Source: Boswellia sacra (Eukaryota > Streptophyta > Magnoliopsida > Sapindales > Burseraceae). From it: a DNA stretch of 64,000 bases. Position numbers and translations under genes: made by a program. This document shows, one piece after another, positions 35,675 through 48,987 of the stretch (position 1 is the stretch's first letter; each line of letters opens with the position of its first letter). The stretch is from contig SNVD02007056.1 in the NCBI GenBank assembly GCA_013180625.2, positions 1 to 64,000 of the forward strand, read 5' to 3'. The notes beneath the pieces are model-generated. The model was not told where the DNA came from, did no database searches, and saw only the letters and a program-made list of their open reading frames with translations.

Positions 35675-38600
35675 GAATAAATGCGTCATGGATAGAAAAC
35701 GGTTCCGCTTGTGGTGAGGATGTGCTCTCGCTATTCATCATAGACCTTCTATGTAGTTTGCTATTTAGGATTGATTTGTTACTTCTCATAAGATACTAAT
35801 GGATGCTTAAAGAAAAAGTCATGTCTCAAAAATCAAATTACACAAAACTTCAAAGAGAAGCCCAAAGCTTGGTTTAATCCCACAAACATTGTGATATCAT
35901 CCCCTGTATTGTCTTAAAAGATTCTTCATCTTTCTATCCAAATGACTTGAAAAATTTCCATAACTACACAGCTACATAAAATTTTGGCCTTCTTTTTCAT
36001 TTTTTCATATCTTGAAAATGACTTTTATCATCAATTTTCATTCTCACAAGTACTGGTAGTTAAAGTATTAGTACAACTGTTATGAGATTTTATATTTTCA
36101 GACCTTCGTCTCTCTCCCTCTCTTACACATTCAAAAAATTTGGAGTGTTTTTCATAATATTTAAGACATGGATGATGTCGTTTACATTAATAAGTGGTCA
36201 ATGTGGATGGTCGGTTAGAGGAAAAAGATACAACTGATTAAAGTGTATACTTAATGTTGAATAAGTGAAAATGCTTTTTTCTTCTTTTTTTTTCCATCTC
36301 TTTTCTTTTCTTTCCTTTTCCTCGTGTTGTTTTCTTGGTTGTTTTCTTTCTTGATAGAGTAATTATCCTCTATATATTTTCCTTCTATAAAGATTTTTAT
36401 TATATGCAAAGTATAATATAAAGAGCATAATATTTAATATTTGCATTCTTGTCCTCCGTGCATGTTGTTTTTTTTGGCTTTGGGCAGCAATGTTGATACC
36501 ATTGGTGAACCATTGGAGTTGGACTTATCAGTGGGTCCTGATCTGCAAGTAATTCCTCAATTTGCCTGGTATGATTAGTATTTCCATCTGGCTACATAGC
36601 TGCAGTGGTAACTTATCCTGTTCCACATTTTTGTATAGGAGTTGGAATCCGCCAGGCCTTCAAAACTCAGTTCTATAGGTAATTGGCTTCAATGTAGACA
36701 GGTCATAGAAGGTATAAGTGAAGATGTTGATGGATCTATCTGTGGAAAATGGCGCAGGTAAAGCAGCAATTATATAGGTGAATGTGCTTGTACATTTGAG
36801 TTTATAATGTTTGATGAGCACATCTGCTCGGAATATGTGAAGGTTTTATGATTACATTGTCTAGCTCTGAGGTTAGGTGGATAATCCTTTGAAGAATTTT
36901 GCATTTGATTTTGGTTCCTCTAGATTTAAGTTTTATTGATAAGATGTTGTGTATACTAGGGAAGCCCTTTATTTTTAATATCTTTTATTGAAACACATAC
37001 GAAAACTGGGTATATATTATGTGTCAAGGACCTGCTTGGAAAACGTGATGTTAATATTGGTATAAGATTTTGGTTCATATATATGTCCAAGAAGTGTGTC
37101 AATAAAAGGAATGAATAAGGTTTCGATCTGCTTCAAGTTCTCGCATTAACCCTCATAATTTTCTGTTGTTGCACTAATGTTTCAATTGAATGAAAATATT
37201 TTTTGTGGACATACATCATTTTCCAAGGTGTTTCATTTTGTAGTGTTTCTAGAGGAAGGAATAAGAACACTTCCATTTATTCATGCATCTGACAGTCAAC
37301 CTGAAGTACAAAAAATCCAATCCAATCTTACCGGTAAAGGTATAGATTACTATTTTGCAAGAGATCCTGAATCTCTGAGGTGAATGTGTGCCTTCCTGAA
37401 GATTGGAATAATAATAGTATAACAGTTAGATGCAACATTCTGAGTTTCCCTTGGCAGGAAAGTCAGTATGCTCATGTTCTTTCCATAGACTCTCATGAGT
37501 GGTTCTACTCCAAGATTTTACTGGAAGTCAAATGGAGGATGTTTATGCCTAGAAACACAGTGAAATAGAGGATTTAACTGAACATGGACCAATAAGCATG
37601 AATTGATGGTAAATATTAGTGATTGACGTCCTGGTGTCACTCTATGCAGCAATAGGTTGCCACTAACTACAGAGCATTGATCTCTCATTTTACCATTGCT
37701 TTTGATAGAAATATAGGATAGAGTGACACTGATAGGCAAAAAGCCTGATCTATTAACTATGAATAACTTTAATATTAAACCCTTCTTTCCATAAATCTTT
37801 CATAACATGCTTATCAGTTGTGTTTTTTTTTTTCTTTTTCCGTGTGTGTGTGTGTGTGTGTGCATGTGTGTGTGTGTGTGTGATGGTGAGTGGTGGGAGG
37901 TCGTCATGACACAATTGATGCCTACCATGAAAGAAGGTACAATATAGTGCTGTTAAACCCAATTGTAGCTTGTGATCTTGGAAACCAATTCATGAAAGTT
38001 AATTTTACACGGAAAGGAAAATCTGAAGATGTGTTCTTTTGATGGTTTATCAGTAACTTAAATATCCATGGTAAGGCTTTTTTTTTTTTAATGCAATTAA
38101 GATTTGAAGCTTGCATGGGTATTCTTTCTCTTTTTAATTGTTTACTTCTTCTTTTTTTTTTCTTTTGTTGGTGAAATTGATTGTTTAGATATGCTTATAA
38201 ATCTTGTCAGTTGTGTTTAAGTTGCTTAATGTCTAATACTTTTTCATGCTATAGGGCTCCACTTTTTGAAGTCCAAACTGATGACTGGGAGTGCTTCTGC
38301 TGTATCCATTGGGATCCAACTCATGCTGATTGTGCTGCACCTCAGGTGATAACCATTGAAGTCTTTAGTGTCTTCTAAAATCTCTATTGTCTCTGGGTTT
38401 TTAAATTATATTGTCAAAATGCTTTTGGCTGAAAGAATCATATTCAAACAATTGAACCATCACTTGAGCCACTCACCCATTAACCCAATCCTTGACTGGA
38501 TCAAGACTGTTACTAGTTTGATGAATTTAAGTAGTGCTGAGTCCTGGCTGGGACTTGGGAATGTAGACTTCCATATGGTCAATTTTGACATGTCATCATC

Positions 38601-40774
38601 TTAATTATTTTTACGTAAGTTGATTCTTATAAACAAAAGTAGTAAAGAGAAGCGGTTTCTTATAGAATACCCACCATATTTGTTTTGAATAGAACTTTTA
38701 GTGTCATTAGTTATTTATATTTAATATCGTTCTGTTTCTTATTAAGGCTGTGACAAGTACTGAAAGTTAACTTTTGAGAACCTAAGCAAATTACATCAAT
38801 ATTCCACATGATTTTTTTTTTCTGAGCTGGTAATATTTTGCAGTTGTTTTCTTTATTTTCATTACAACTGAGGGGTGTTTTGTTGAAATTTTTATATTAT
38901 TATAACTCATTCCCCATCCCCTATATTGTATTTCTTATGAACGCCCTGTTTTATGTGTTCTGCTCAGGAGCTAGAAACAGAACAAGTTTTAAAGCAACTA
39001 AAATATATTGAGAAGGTATGTTTCACAGTTCTCAATTTGAGTTGGCCTTTTCCTGTGTTCAGTGTATATGGACTGAATATTATTTTTAACAATATTTTCT
39101 GTTCAACCAGCATGTTTATAATTTGGATTGCTTCTATTTGCTGATTTTGTTTATTCATTGGATCTCCTTTCGCCATGCTCATTTTGTCTGTTTTTACCAT
39201 TGAGTCTGTATGTGAGTATGTGTTTTATGTATTCTAAGATATGCCATTTTGCATGAAAAATTATCTAATGCTTTCAAACACTTACTTCAGTGATAAGTAG
39301 ATTGAATGAGAAGAAGCGATTGTTCAAATGATGAATCTAATTTATAGGACAGCATTCATAATTTTGCAGAACCATGACGAAGCATTATGGAAACCTGAAT
39401 TTTGATTAGATCTGATTGAATTGAGCCTTCTGTGCTGCAGACATAACTCTTCATATGTACAATTCTTCTTTAGGTTGTCTTCCTTTGATGGATTTAATAT
39501 TGCTAGACATATGAAAATAAATCATATCATACCTTAGATTTATTGATTTGCTAGATTCTATAAATTATGCAAATTTTGAAACAATTATATGAATATGATA
39601 AGAAAGCGGCAGCAACTTTTGATTGGCGGCCACACATGCAAGTGTTATGTTTTGACATGGACTTAGGAGATGGTTGCTGACTCTGATGGCTCCTAGATAT
39701 CTAGACTCACAGACAGTTTGTTATATGTGTAGTCTACGAATTTGACGCATTAAATTTGATAGTTGAGTGTTTCTTGCATTGATGAAAATCATAGACTATG
39801 AAATAGTAAGTAGTAAAAACTGCATGTTTCTTGATGGCAAAGCATGATACCCTTAAATTCCGTAGATCTCATATAATATTGTGAGTGTCAAGGACATAAG
39901 CGTCATGGCTTCAAGTGTCCCACATGTAAAAATGTTTCAACAGCCAAGTGTACTAAGCAACTGCTTCAGTGACTAGAGAAATTGCCAACTGAAAAGAAGA
40001 GCACATTGGGTTGACACTTATCTGTAGTAAAATAAGCCTGAAATGCCACTGCTCAGATTCTGATATAGTTAGTTAAACACTAATCTCTTTTGGCACTTGA
40101 ATTTAGAATCCCTATGTCAGTGGTGTATAAGCGGGAATAAGAAATATGATTAATAATGGAGACCTATAGATGGTTATTTTTTTCTTTGCAATGAAAAGAG
40201 CTGGTTACAAATGCTTGAAGGCTCATAATTTATTGATTTTGTTATTACAAGCTATCTTAACTAGTAAGTTCTACAAGAGGTCTGGGATAAAATTCTGCTC
40301 ACACAAGGGTTGTTGTTTAGAGTTAAAATTAGTAGAAATCAAATTGAGTTCAATTATAGAAGTGAAAGTATTCATTTGGTAATGGACAGACAGAAATCAA
40401 ATTTTCACTGTATCTTGAACTTGCTTGTGTGAACCTGTCTTTGGATGGATTATCTGACAAATGAAATAATCTCATCCGTGCCCTTTGGTTTAAGAGCCAA
40501 ATGGAATGGATCCAAGTTTTCTTATGGTTCTTATGTAAGTTTGTTTGTTGTACGTTTGCAGATTGCTTCTTGCAGTTTTATATTTCCATTTTGCTTAGTT
40601 TTTAGTCTTTTTTCACTTGTGTTTATTTCTGGTGTTCTTCTGCTAACATTCCATACCTGTTTGTAGCTGAGGCCTCGGCTAGTCACTAAACGACGAAAAT
40701 TGGGTCGCACCAGGAGTGGCAGCTTAAAAGAGGCTGCAGAGAATATGTCAAATGTAGAGAATCAAAATGCTTGA
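33837..40774 (+). CDS. PHD-finger protein, six coding exons, 534 aa
   Basis: Exons from GT-AG sites and preserved phase: 33837-35014, 36488-36548, 36639-36757, 38255-38345, 38968-39015, 40667-40774. The in-frame stop at 33783 and the first ATG at 33837 set the start. The N-terminal half is Ser-rich and low in motifs. A canonical C4HC3 PHD finger (residues 278-322: C278, C281, C293, C296, H301, C304, C319, C322) follows an oligo-Ser run. PHD fingers read histone H3 tails, so a nuclear chromatin role is expected. C-terminal of it come VGKGFQAEVPDW, VDTIGEPLELD and WLQCRQVIEG, a Cys/His cluster (WECFCCIHWDPTHADC) and a basic tail (KRRKLGRTRSG). I recognise this as a conserved plant protein type but not by a firm name. 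The 5' UTR intron carries an antisense copia element. Introns 35015-36487 and 39016-40666 contain only short frames. Confidence 0.88.
35644..35671 (+). repeat. (CT)n microsatellite in intron of the PHD gene
   Basis: Fourteen uninterrupted TC units. It may be length-polymorphic. Confidence 0.95.
37842..37882 (+). repeat. (GT)n microsatellite in intron of the PHD gene
   Basis: Two GT runs separated by GCAT, in intron 3 of the PHD gene (36758-38254). Confidence 0.95.
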
Positions 40775-43700
40775 TGGTTTTGTTAAGTTATTCACACAGC
40801 TTGCGTTGGCATGTATTTTGTACATCATGAGAAAAATCTAACAGTTGTAACGTAATTGTTGTAGAGAGGAGGTCCCAAGAATGAACATACAAATGAGGCT
40901 GGTAGCTTCTCTGCGGTCTGCACATCATGTCTTCACATTCATTTTTCATTTTGCTATAAATTTTTTTTTTCCTGTTATATAGTATTTACTTTTTCGTCAT
41001 GTACTTCCCAGTAAAAATGAGGTAAATATAAGTCGGTATGGATATCGCTAGGGTTCTGATCTCTTGAATGCTTTGAAATTTACCAATTTCAACGACAGGG
41101 CTGGATATAAATTCTTGCTTTCAGAATAGGCTACTGGACGTAAAAAAGTGATTTCAACTTTTATATACGCAAAATAAGAGAATGCTGTTTAGTGGCATAT
41201 TTAATGTGTATTTTCGTTTGAATATCATTCTCAAAATGAGAAATATAAACAAATCCATATCAGAAAAAGGACGAGGAAGAGTGATTTGGGTACATGGTCC
41301 GGAGATAGAATGGTCAATAAGAATCATTTGTTGGTGAAAGAAAGGATTAAGAGGCCGAAATAAAAAACTCAAGTTGCGGCCGAGCAACTTTGAAAACAAT
41401 TGTATGTGTTGTTAGCGTTCAACCAATTGGCTTTTTTTTAATTTTTTTTCCGTTGGAACGTTTGATGGCCTAAGAGCCCAAAAAAGGGTTTTCGAATTGT
41501 AATGTTAGATACTGACAAGTAGAAGAAATTATCGATGTTGGTCTTTGGTCATGATATTTAACTTTTATTTGGTCATGACATCTAACTTCTTTTACACCCG
41601 ACTTTTTTTTGAAAAACTTCCTTTGGAATGCTTTCCGAAGATCCACTTAAATTAATTAGTTAAACGTTAAAAGGTAATGACAAAACAAAAGCAAGTGAAA
41701 GCGAAATAGTCTCTCATAATATTTGGTAAAGGATAAATAGGTGATGGCTGTGTCTTATTCTAGTTTTAGCAGCAGCTTTCTTATATAATAGAGCATGCGT
41801 ATGAACCTGCTAATTTTAGTTTGTCCTCCTCTGCCAATCTAGTACATGGTCTTGTGGAACATATCACAAAGGTCTGCGACAATTATTTGAAAGAACAGGC
41901 CAGTCTTTAAACAGAATAATGGAAGTGGGAATTTTTTTTATTTCTTTCTATATGTGGACTATTCTGATGCTAATAATGGCTATTTTTGTGTTAAACTGCA
42001 ATGTGACATTGGGGTTTTTGTGCATAAATGAATCGCAACTTGCATATACATTATACATAGGAGTCAGTCTTCATTGTAATTGTTTCTGTATTATTTATTT
42101 CTTCAGGGTCACATACCATGCTCTAAATAACTATATAACTGTGTATATGCCAGACCAAGCAAAAAAAAAATGTGCATAATTTGAAAGCCCACAGTGAGTC
42201 TATGGCGACCTGGAGCTTGTATGAGGTAAGTCTCCACAAAAACCTTCTTGTTTCATTAAATTTTTGCTGCAGCATACAAATCAAAACTTACGCAGAAATT
42301 TTGCTTCTTTAATAATGTATAGGAAAAACTTGCTCTCTTGTCACTTGATTCCCTTTGTCTAACACAAACCTGCTATGTATTGTTGCGTGAATGTGATTTT
42401 TGTAAATTAATCCTAATTATCATTTTCTATAGGAGTGTTGGCGTCCTATGAATTTTATAATCGGGTTGGCTTATATTAGTTGATTATGCCTCTCTACGAT
42501 GCTACATTCATCTACTTTTTTCTTTATTTATTTTCTCTTCTTTAGGACAATTGTCATGTAGGAGCTCAAGAACGGATGAACTGGTTAACTTCAACTCTCA
42601 AGGTTGGAGAAATGAGAATTAGTAGTGCTCTTATAAAATTGTGTTCAAATGACATGTTGCTCAGCTATTCTTTTGCTATCTTCAAATACATAATGAACAT
42701 TGTAATGTTAGTCCCAAGGTTGGTACCACATCATTCTATTTTGTTTCTATACTTGAACTATGCTCTCATGTTTAAATTTCTTATTAAACATTCTTGATAC
42801 TTGATAAATAATGCTTTGAGCACTGCTTTGCTTCCTATGCCATTCTATATGTCGTAATCATATCCAAGTAAATGTCTTTCTTTGCTATCTCTGGAAGAGC
42901 TTCTACCTAGAAAGTCAAAACAGGTAACTGAAAAACTTAGAACAAGTGAAAGATTTGGGTACAAAAATTTCAATTATTTATTGGATTATTTTAATTATAT
43001 CGTTTTTATTATTTTCAAACTTTTCTTTCTTCTTTTTCAGGAAGATTACAATTCTTTTTGTAATCTGGAAGTGCTTGCATTTGAAATGCAGATACCTATT
43101 GCTTTTCCTATGATCATGAGATTGATTATCCTTTAGAAGTGAAGCAAACACACAATATATAAAACAACATTGCATCCAGTGACCAAAGATCCTTCATCAA
43201 TATTGCAGATGGCATGGAAATTATGAGAATTTGTTGTAATATCACAGACTTTTTCAAGAGTATCAATTTTAAAGAAAAGTTGACCTCTAGATATGATTAT
43301 TCAAAGATTGTATTGATCTGGGCAATTATCAAGTGTTTCACCAAACACATTTCTACTAACAATACCAAAGAGATTATTTGATTTAAGCCATTACCCATTT
43401 ATAGCAATTCTTGAACCTTTAAGGCTCAGAAAGATTCTAAGACCACAAGGTGAAACCTGGGTAAAATGTGCATGCTGTAGAGTTTGTAATAAAATTTGCC
43501 CCTGTATGGCTTGTGAAACTTCATTTTTGCAATATTACATCAGCTCATTGTTTACATGTCATTGTCACATAGGACAGTTCATTTACAACGTATAGTATTA
43601 TTGTAAAACTTTAAAAATAAATAAAAAATAAAAACAATACTATAAAAGGTTAAAAAAAAAAATAATCACTGCTTCGAAAAATTTAGATCCCGCACTCGCA

Positions 43701-44152
43701 TGCTTTACAGCTTTAAAATTCGACACTTACTTTTTGTTGTGAAGCTCAACAGTTCTAAGCCTATTTTTAGATTGTAAAGCTGTCACGCTATAAGCTTTAT
43801 AGTCTAAGATTGAAAAGTATGTGTTGAGCTGTAGACGGTCATGTATCTAAATTTTTCTGAAAGATGATCATTTTTGAAAAAAAAAAATCCTACAATTTTG
43901 GTTCTTTTTACAGAGACCCCTTATTTTTCTTCTTTTAAAGCTACCAAAGAACTAAGTGCACGCATCTCCATGGTTTCTTATATCATGGAAACAAAGTTCA
44001 ATAGCCAAGACCAAGCTACACTCAAAACAAGAAGAGGAAAAGGACTAACAGAAGCCACAATTAACAGAAGAGATTTGAACATCTACACAGAATGACCACC
44101 TGCAAAACTGTGGATGAAATGCTTCGCAAATAATTTGTTAGATTGAACAGTA
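40775..44152. other. Tail-to-tail intergenic region between the two PHD-containing genes
   Basis: Begins with the 3' UTR of the + strand gene (to about 41000) and ends with the 3' UTR of the - strand gene. In between, 42201-42224 (ATGGCGACCTGGAGCTTGTATGAG before GTAAGT) and 42546-42602 (after TTCTTTAG) would join in frame as a short exon pair, but no family is recognisable. A MITE-like inverted repeat is at 43652-43885. Confidence 0.45.
43652..43885. mobile_element. Small MITE-like inverted-repeat element
   Basis: AATAATCACTGCTTCGAAAAATTTAGAT at the left pairs, with few mismatches, with ATCTAAATTTTTCTGAAAGATGATCATT at the right. The interior has further self-complementary words (AGCTTTA, GTTGAGCT). 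It is about 230 bp, non-coding, flanked by A-rich tracts that blur any target duplication. Confidence 0.6.
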
Positions 44153-47100
44153 TCATACTTTTTCTCTTATTTCTGCTATAGGGACATAAATCACAGGCTC
44201 ACGAAAATGGCTTTTACTTGACTTCCTAGCGTTATTATTTTGAACTCTGGATAATGTCTGCTTCAAAATTTCTAGTCTATCTTTTGCCTTACAAAGTCTC
44301 TCCATCTCTGCTTCAGCTGCATGTGATCCGCCGCCAACAATAAAGTTGACCTTTCTCTTGTCCCTCTTCGGTTTTGCTTTAAGGAGCTTTTTTAAGCTCA
44401 CGTCATCACTAATCTCAATACTGGCCTGATAGGAACCAAATTCAACAAAAATAACTACACAAGTTTATTCCCATGTCAGTGTTGCAAAGTGGACAATCAT
44501 TTTGACAACCAGACCACTATAATAACCCAATTTCATATGGCACCAACCAAATCAACCCCGTCAGTAACATCTTGATTGCTTAAGAACAAACCCTATTTAT
44601 GTTAGAGACCTGCATCATATTACAAAAAGTCCACTCTATTCTCAATTATGCTCTAGATCTTACATGACCCTCGCACAAGGAATATGAATGTAATTTTACA
44701 TCTACAGATCAGATAGTGCATGCATACCATATTGTTACATCTTCATAAGACAAACATCAGTTGTCTTTCCCTAAAACTTATGTGGAGATGAAAAACGTAT
44801 TTTGCGGCAGATGATAACTCCTTTCATCTAACTTTTATTTGGTCATGACATCAAACTTATGTGGAGATAAGCTTAAAAGTAATTTCAATGAATTTAAAAC
44901 GTGAACTTTACTCATTCTGCAGTGAACCCTCACTCTAATGACATTTTATATTACCTCGTTAAAACTTCTTCCGGTTTCTAAACCACTGTGATTCAGAAAC
45001 AGGCATAATGAATAAATAAACAAATAAAAGAGAGAGAGACAGAAAAAAGAAAACAGAAAGAGGACCAGCAGTATGGCCAAAGATTACCTGATTGTTTGCA
45101 GGAGATTCTAAAGAAGCTTGTTTGACTTGACTTCTCTTCAAGCTGCTCCTTAATGATTTTGAATCTTTTCTCCGGTTGCTCTTCTTCACATTCTTTGGGG
45201 TGCATAAATCAGTTTCTTTTAACGCATCTTCCAGTCTCGGTTCCTTGGAGATTTTAGGAGAACTCTGAAGTTGTTTTGCTCTCTCTACCTAATGTGCAAG
45301 AGGATTGATTAAAGTTTACCCCAAAAAAATAAATAAATAAAAAATAAAAAATAAATTTCAAGTTCAATTTCCCCAGCATTTATGAACTCAAAAGAAAGAA
45401 AGACCTACCCATAGGAAATTATTAGAAAAAAGCATAAAAATGATAATAGATTGAAGAACTTCTTATCTTTGCAAAATTAGTTTTCCTTCTATGTTAGCAG
45501 CAGAAGATGTTACTATGAAAAGTTATAGAGCCAAGCCAAGACAAACAGACAACCATATGCTAAAAAAAAAAGCAAAGAGAAACAAACGAGGGTCATGAAC
45601 ATTGGCAACTGAATAACACGAAAAGAATAAAAGCTCACCTTTCTTGTTTTTAGTGCAATGTACCTTGCATTTTTAAACCATTTGTTAACCTGCAAAATTG
45701 CAACTTAAGTATAAAGATCTGGATGGTGAACAAAATAAAGAGCTATTGAATTAAAAGAAAGTTTCTGATGGGACGCAACATTACTCCTGAACAAGATCTT
45801 GTTCACAACAGATTGATCCTCCATACTATTTCTACACTTCCTACCAACACAGGCCATATTGATAGAATAACTCCATCAAATCAAGTGGTGCTCATCCATT
45901 CATGATAATCCACTTTAAATTTTATTTTTTTAATTTCTTTCAGGAAAGAATACAATGATATCATGCAACTAAGCTCCTTGTACTCCAAGATGTAGCATAA
46001 AATGATTTTGTTATAAGGATAAACTCCTGCTGTAAAGAAAGAACTATGAACTCATACTACTGATGCAAAACATAACCTGAACAAAACAGTATTGCCTACC
46101 AAAGAATATAGGATAAAAGTCGATTTACCACATCGAATATTAGAAAACCTAGCTTATAAGTACTTGCCATCTCATGCACCCTAAAATGATAACTTAGAAA
46201 AAAAAAAATTCCAGAAATAATTAAGTACTTTCATCCAAAATGCTTAAATTATTACCTTCTCAGGTTCAAGATCCAACTCTTTCGAAAGATTTTCCTTGAC
46301 ACTTCTAGAGGGAAGTTCATTCTCAGCAAACACTTGGCGAAGCTTCTGGTGCAGCAGATAAATGAAAGGGCGAAATAAGCATAGAACTAAAATATTGTCA
46401 CTAAGGTAAATTTTCCTGAAGAATAAAATTTTGTTTTACCTCAACTGCACTGGGAGGAATTCTGAAAAATGGCCTTCTAATTTTTAGATCTGAATGAAAT
46501 TTCTCCTTCACTTGTATAATTTTAACATTTGAGCATTTTTCCTCACTTCCATACAGAGTCATAAGGGTGTTCACTGCATCTGACTCCTTTTCTCTCCTCC
46601 TTCTCTTTGCAGGGCCCCAATCTTCATCTTCACTTACTTGTTCATATGCAGGAGCATCCTTCCCAAACATTTCCTAACATAAAGAAAAAGAAAACATATA
46701 CATTATACATCAAGTATCAAATCACTCAAATCTCCTAATAGGGCAAGAAATAAAAGATTGGGGGGGTTGGGTTGGGGGGGGGGGGGGCGGGTGGTGGGGG
46801 AGGGGGGAGAGGGAAGGGGGAGGAGTGGTTGGGGTGGGAGGGGGGAGGAGGAAGAGAAAAAAAAAAAAGAGCCCGTTCTTGTGCTTTCAGACCCTCATTT
46901 AACATGTGCTGTTTTAGTTTCCCAGTAAAAAGCCACCAGAAACTTTCTTTCTAACTATAAAAAACTTTCAAAGACTCACATCATATAACTTCCTATAATC
47001 GACTGTCCTTCGCTGCCGACGGCCACAGATAATTTCCCCATCACTGGTTTCATCAGAACCTATATTGCTATCAACAGAATAGTTCCTAAAGTCATTGCCC

Positions 47101-48987
47101 TCCATCTCCCACCTGTTGGAGTCAGTAAAGGCTTCAACATCTGAAGACCAGCTCAAGCTGGTAGAACTGATTGCATCATCATCAGTTCCTGCACCACTGA
47201 TACTGCAGCTATTCTCCCTCCTTTCTGGATTATAATCGTCATCTTTAGAATCATCTGAAGGCCAATCTTCTTCTTGATTGAATAATGCGCTCCCACCATC
47301 AGGAAAAGCAGCTTCTTCTTTGAAAATATCCTATACAATGGAGTGACTTTACTTTTACAACAGAGAATTAAAATTATAGAACTGTAGAAAATTTGTAATT
47401 GAACCTGCCAATTGCTGTTGACAGAGAAGCAGGTTCCAATATGTGCATTCATTGCTTCTATAATTTCCATCTTACAATCACAGAATCTGCAAAACCAGCC
47501 CTGATCTCCTGGAGGTACTGTAATTTATCAATTAAACTATGAAAACATCACTTAATTCATGATGAGTACCAAATTCAAATAAAAATAGTTAAACTTACTG
47601 GAATCCGTGTCCAATGGGGGATCAAGGCACTTTTGGTGGAAGGCACAATTACATGTTCCATCACAGAGTACAATGTCATTATCTGGGAAGGCTTCATGCA
47701 ACTTGCACTTTGCACAGACAATCTAGATGTAAAAATGAAATTGATAGAGGCATGAATACCCATTACAAAGAGTAGATACAATCAAGAAAGTCAGCATCTT
47801 CCCAGCAGATTCACAAATTGTTCTTCTAATAAAAACCCAGAATTTGACTGTGACAATAGATGTTCAATCTTTCAGCCAAATATAGGTGGAAGTTCCTCGT
47901 GCTCTGTAAAAATTCTTTTTAATTATATTGTTCCATTATAACCAGGAATCAATTTTGAGGCCCGGTGTTTACTCAAAACGAAATTAGAGAATAATCAAAC
48001 TCATGCAATACAGCAAACAGAAATTTGGAATTTCCAAAAGCCCACAGTAACCTGGATCTAATTAAATTATTGCTAGGATATTCATATGCATTTATTAAAC
48101 TGACTAATACAGGTTATACGTTCTTACATGTTCATGGTGAACAGATCCATCTGGTGCAATGACCGAGTCTTCAATACATCCAACTGAGCTAAGAGAGTCA
48201 AGCTGCCGAATTGCATCTCGTATTCCTAGTTTACACTTTAATATCTGCTTCTTTGCCCGCTGTAGTTCCTTCTCTGGCTTTATCTTTTCTCGGCTGTGGA
48301 TGGAGATCAAATATGAAGAAGAAGAAGAAGAACAAGAAGAATAAATAAGCTCTTTATAATCTAAAGGCATCTATTAGAGCTAAATCAGCAGCAATCAATA
48401 ACTTTTTATTTACAATTGTATGAGGAAAACTGAGCATACCTCTGACCTTTCCAACCTTCACCAGAGTAAGCATCAATAAGGTTCTGCTCTAGCTTCATTT
48501 TAATCAACAGGTACCTTGTTCTCCTTTGCAAGCGTGCAGCTTCATCTAGCTCCGCCTTCTCCTTTTGCCTCTTCTTTTTCCTCCTAGTCTTTTGGTTCTT
48601 TGTTTCCACATCACCATTATCTACTTTTCCATGCCCCTTGGAATTAACAGGTGAAGCTTTTTTGCCTTGAATCTTTAATGATGCCAGCTTCTTGGAAGAG
48701 TTTTTAACAAATTTTTTATGCAAAATTTTTGAGCGAATTGATTTTTTGCTTGCAGAGTCATTCCTTTTTCCCTTGCTTGGAGTCTCAGTGACTGTCCTTT
48801 TCAATAGGGTTGAATTGATTGTCTTTACATGAGATTTAGATTTAGATTTGTGTTTTTCACTCTTGGATATTTTGCTGCCTTTTTTGAACTTTAGTGATGC
48901 AATCAATTCAGACCCCATATCTCTGTTGGAAAGAGAGGATTTTCCAGATTCTGAATGTATTACTACTTTCTTTCCAGTTTCACGCAT
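44153..48987 (-). CDS. PRHA: PRHA-like pathogenesis-related homeodomain protein (PHD finger + homeodomain), ten coding exons, 716 aa
   Basis: Exons on the - strand: 48987-48440, 48293-48128, 47722-47599, 47517-47405, 47330-46980, 46673-46440, 46345-46256, 45689-45639, 45288-45088, 44425-44153. All have GT-AG sites and consistent phase. Domains: Lys/Ser-rich N-terminus with nuclear-localisation-like runs ([11 protein letters not shown]), a GWKGQ...[11 protein letters not shown] block, a PHD finger over residues about 241-303 (CAKC...CDGTC...FHQKC...WFCRFC), an acidic segment with [16 protein letters not shown], and a homeodomain at about 500-559 split over three exons with the recognition-helix motif WFKNAR (546-551). 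This order is that of plant PRHA/PRHP proteins, DNA-binding regulators in the nucleus. An acceptor at 49005/49004 places the ATG 17 bases into its exon. Orthology to Arabidopsis PRHA is inference. Confidence 0.92.
46759..46853 (+). repeat. Extremely G-rich tract in an intron of the PRHA-like gene
   Basis: About 95 bases, almost only G with scattered A/T and many runs of four or more G, in the 306-bp intron 46674-46979. The G-rich strand is the template strand of the gene, so the RNA is C-rich and the DNA template could form G-quadruplexes. Confidence 0.85.

Noticed and set aside
41154..41399. Open frame of 81 codons on the - strand in the 3' flank of the PHD gene
   Set aside because: Hydrophobic, no recognisable motif, lies in 3' UTR-like DNA, and has no splice or promoter context.
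43440..43530. Cys-rich short reading (KCACCRVCNKICPCMACE)
   Set aside because: About 30 residues in a stop-rich frame with no neighbouring domain or splice sites. Cys spacing fits no family I know; probably chance.
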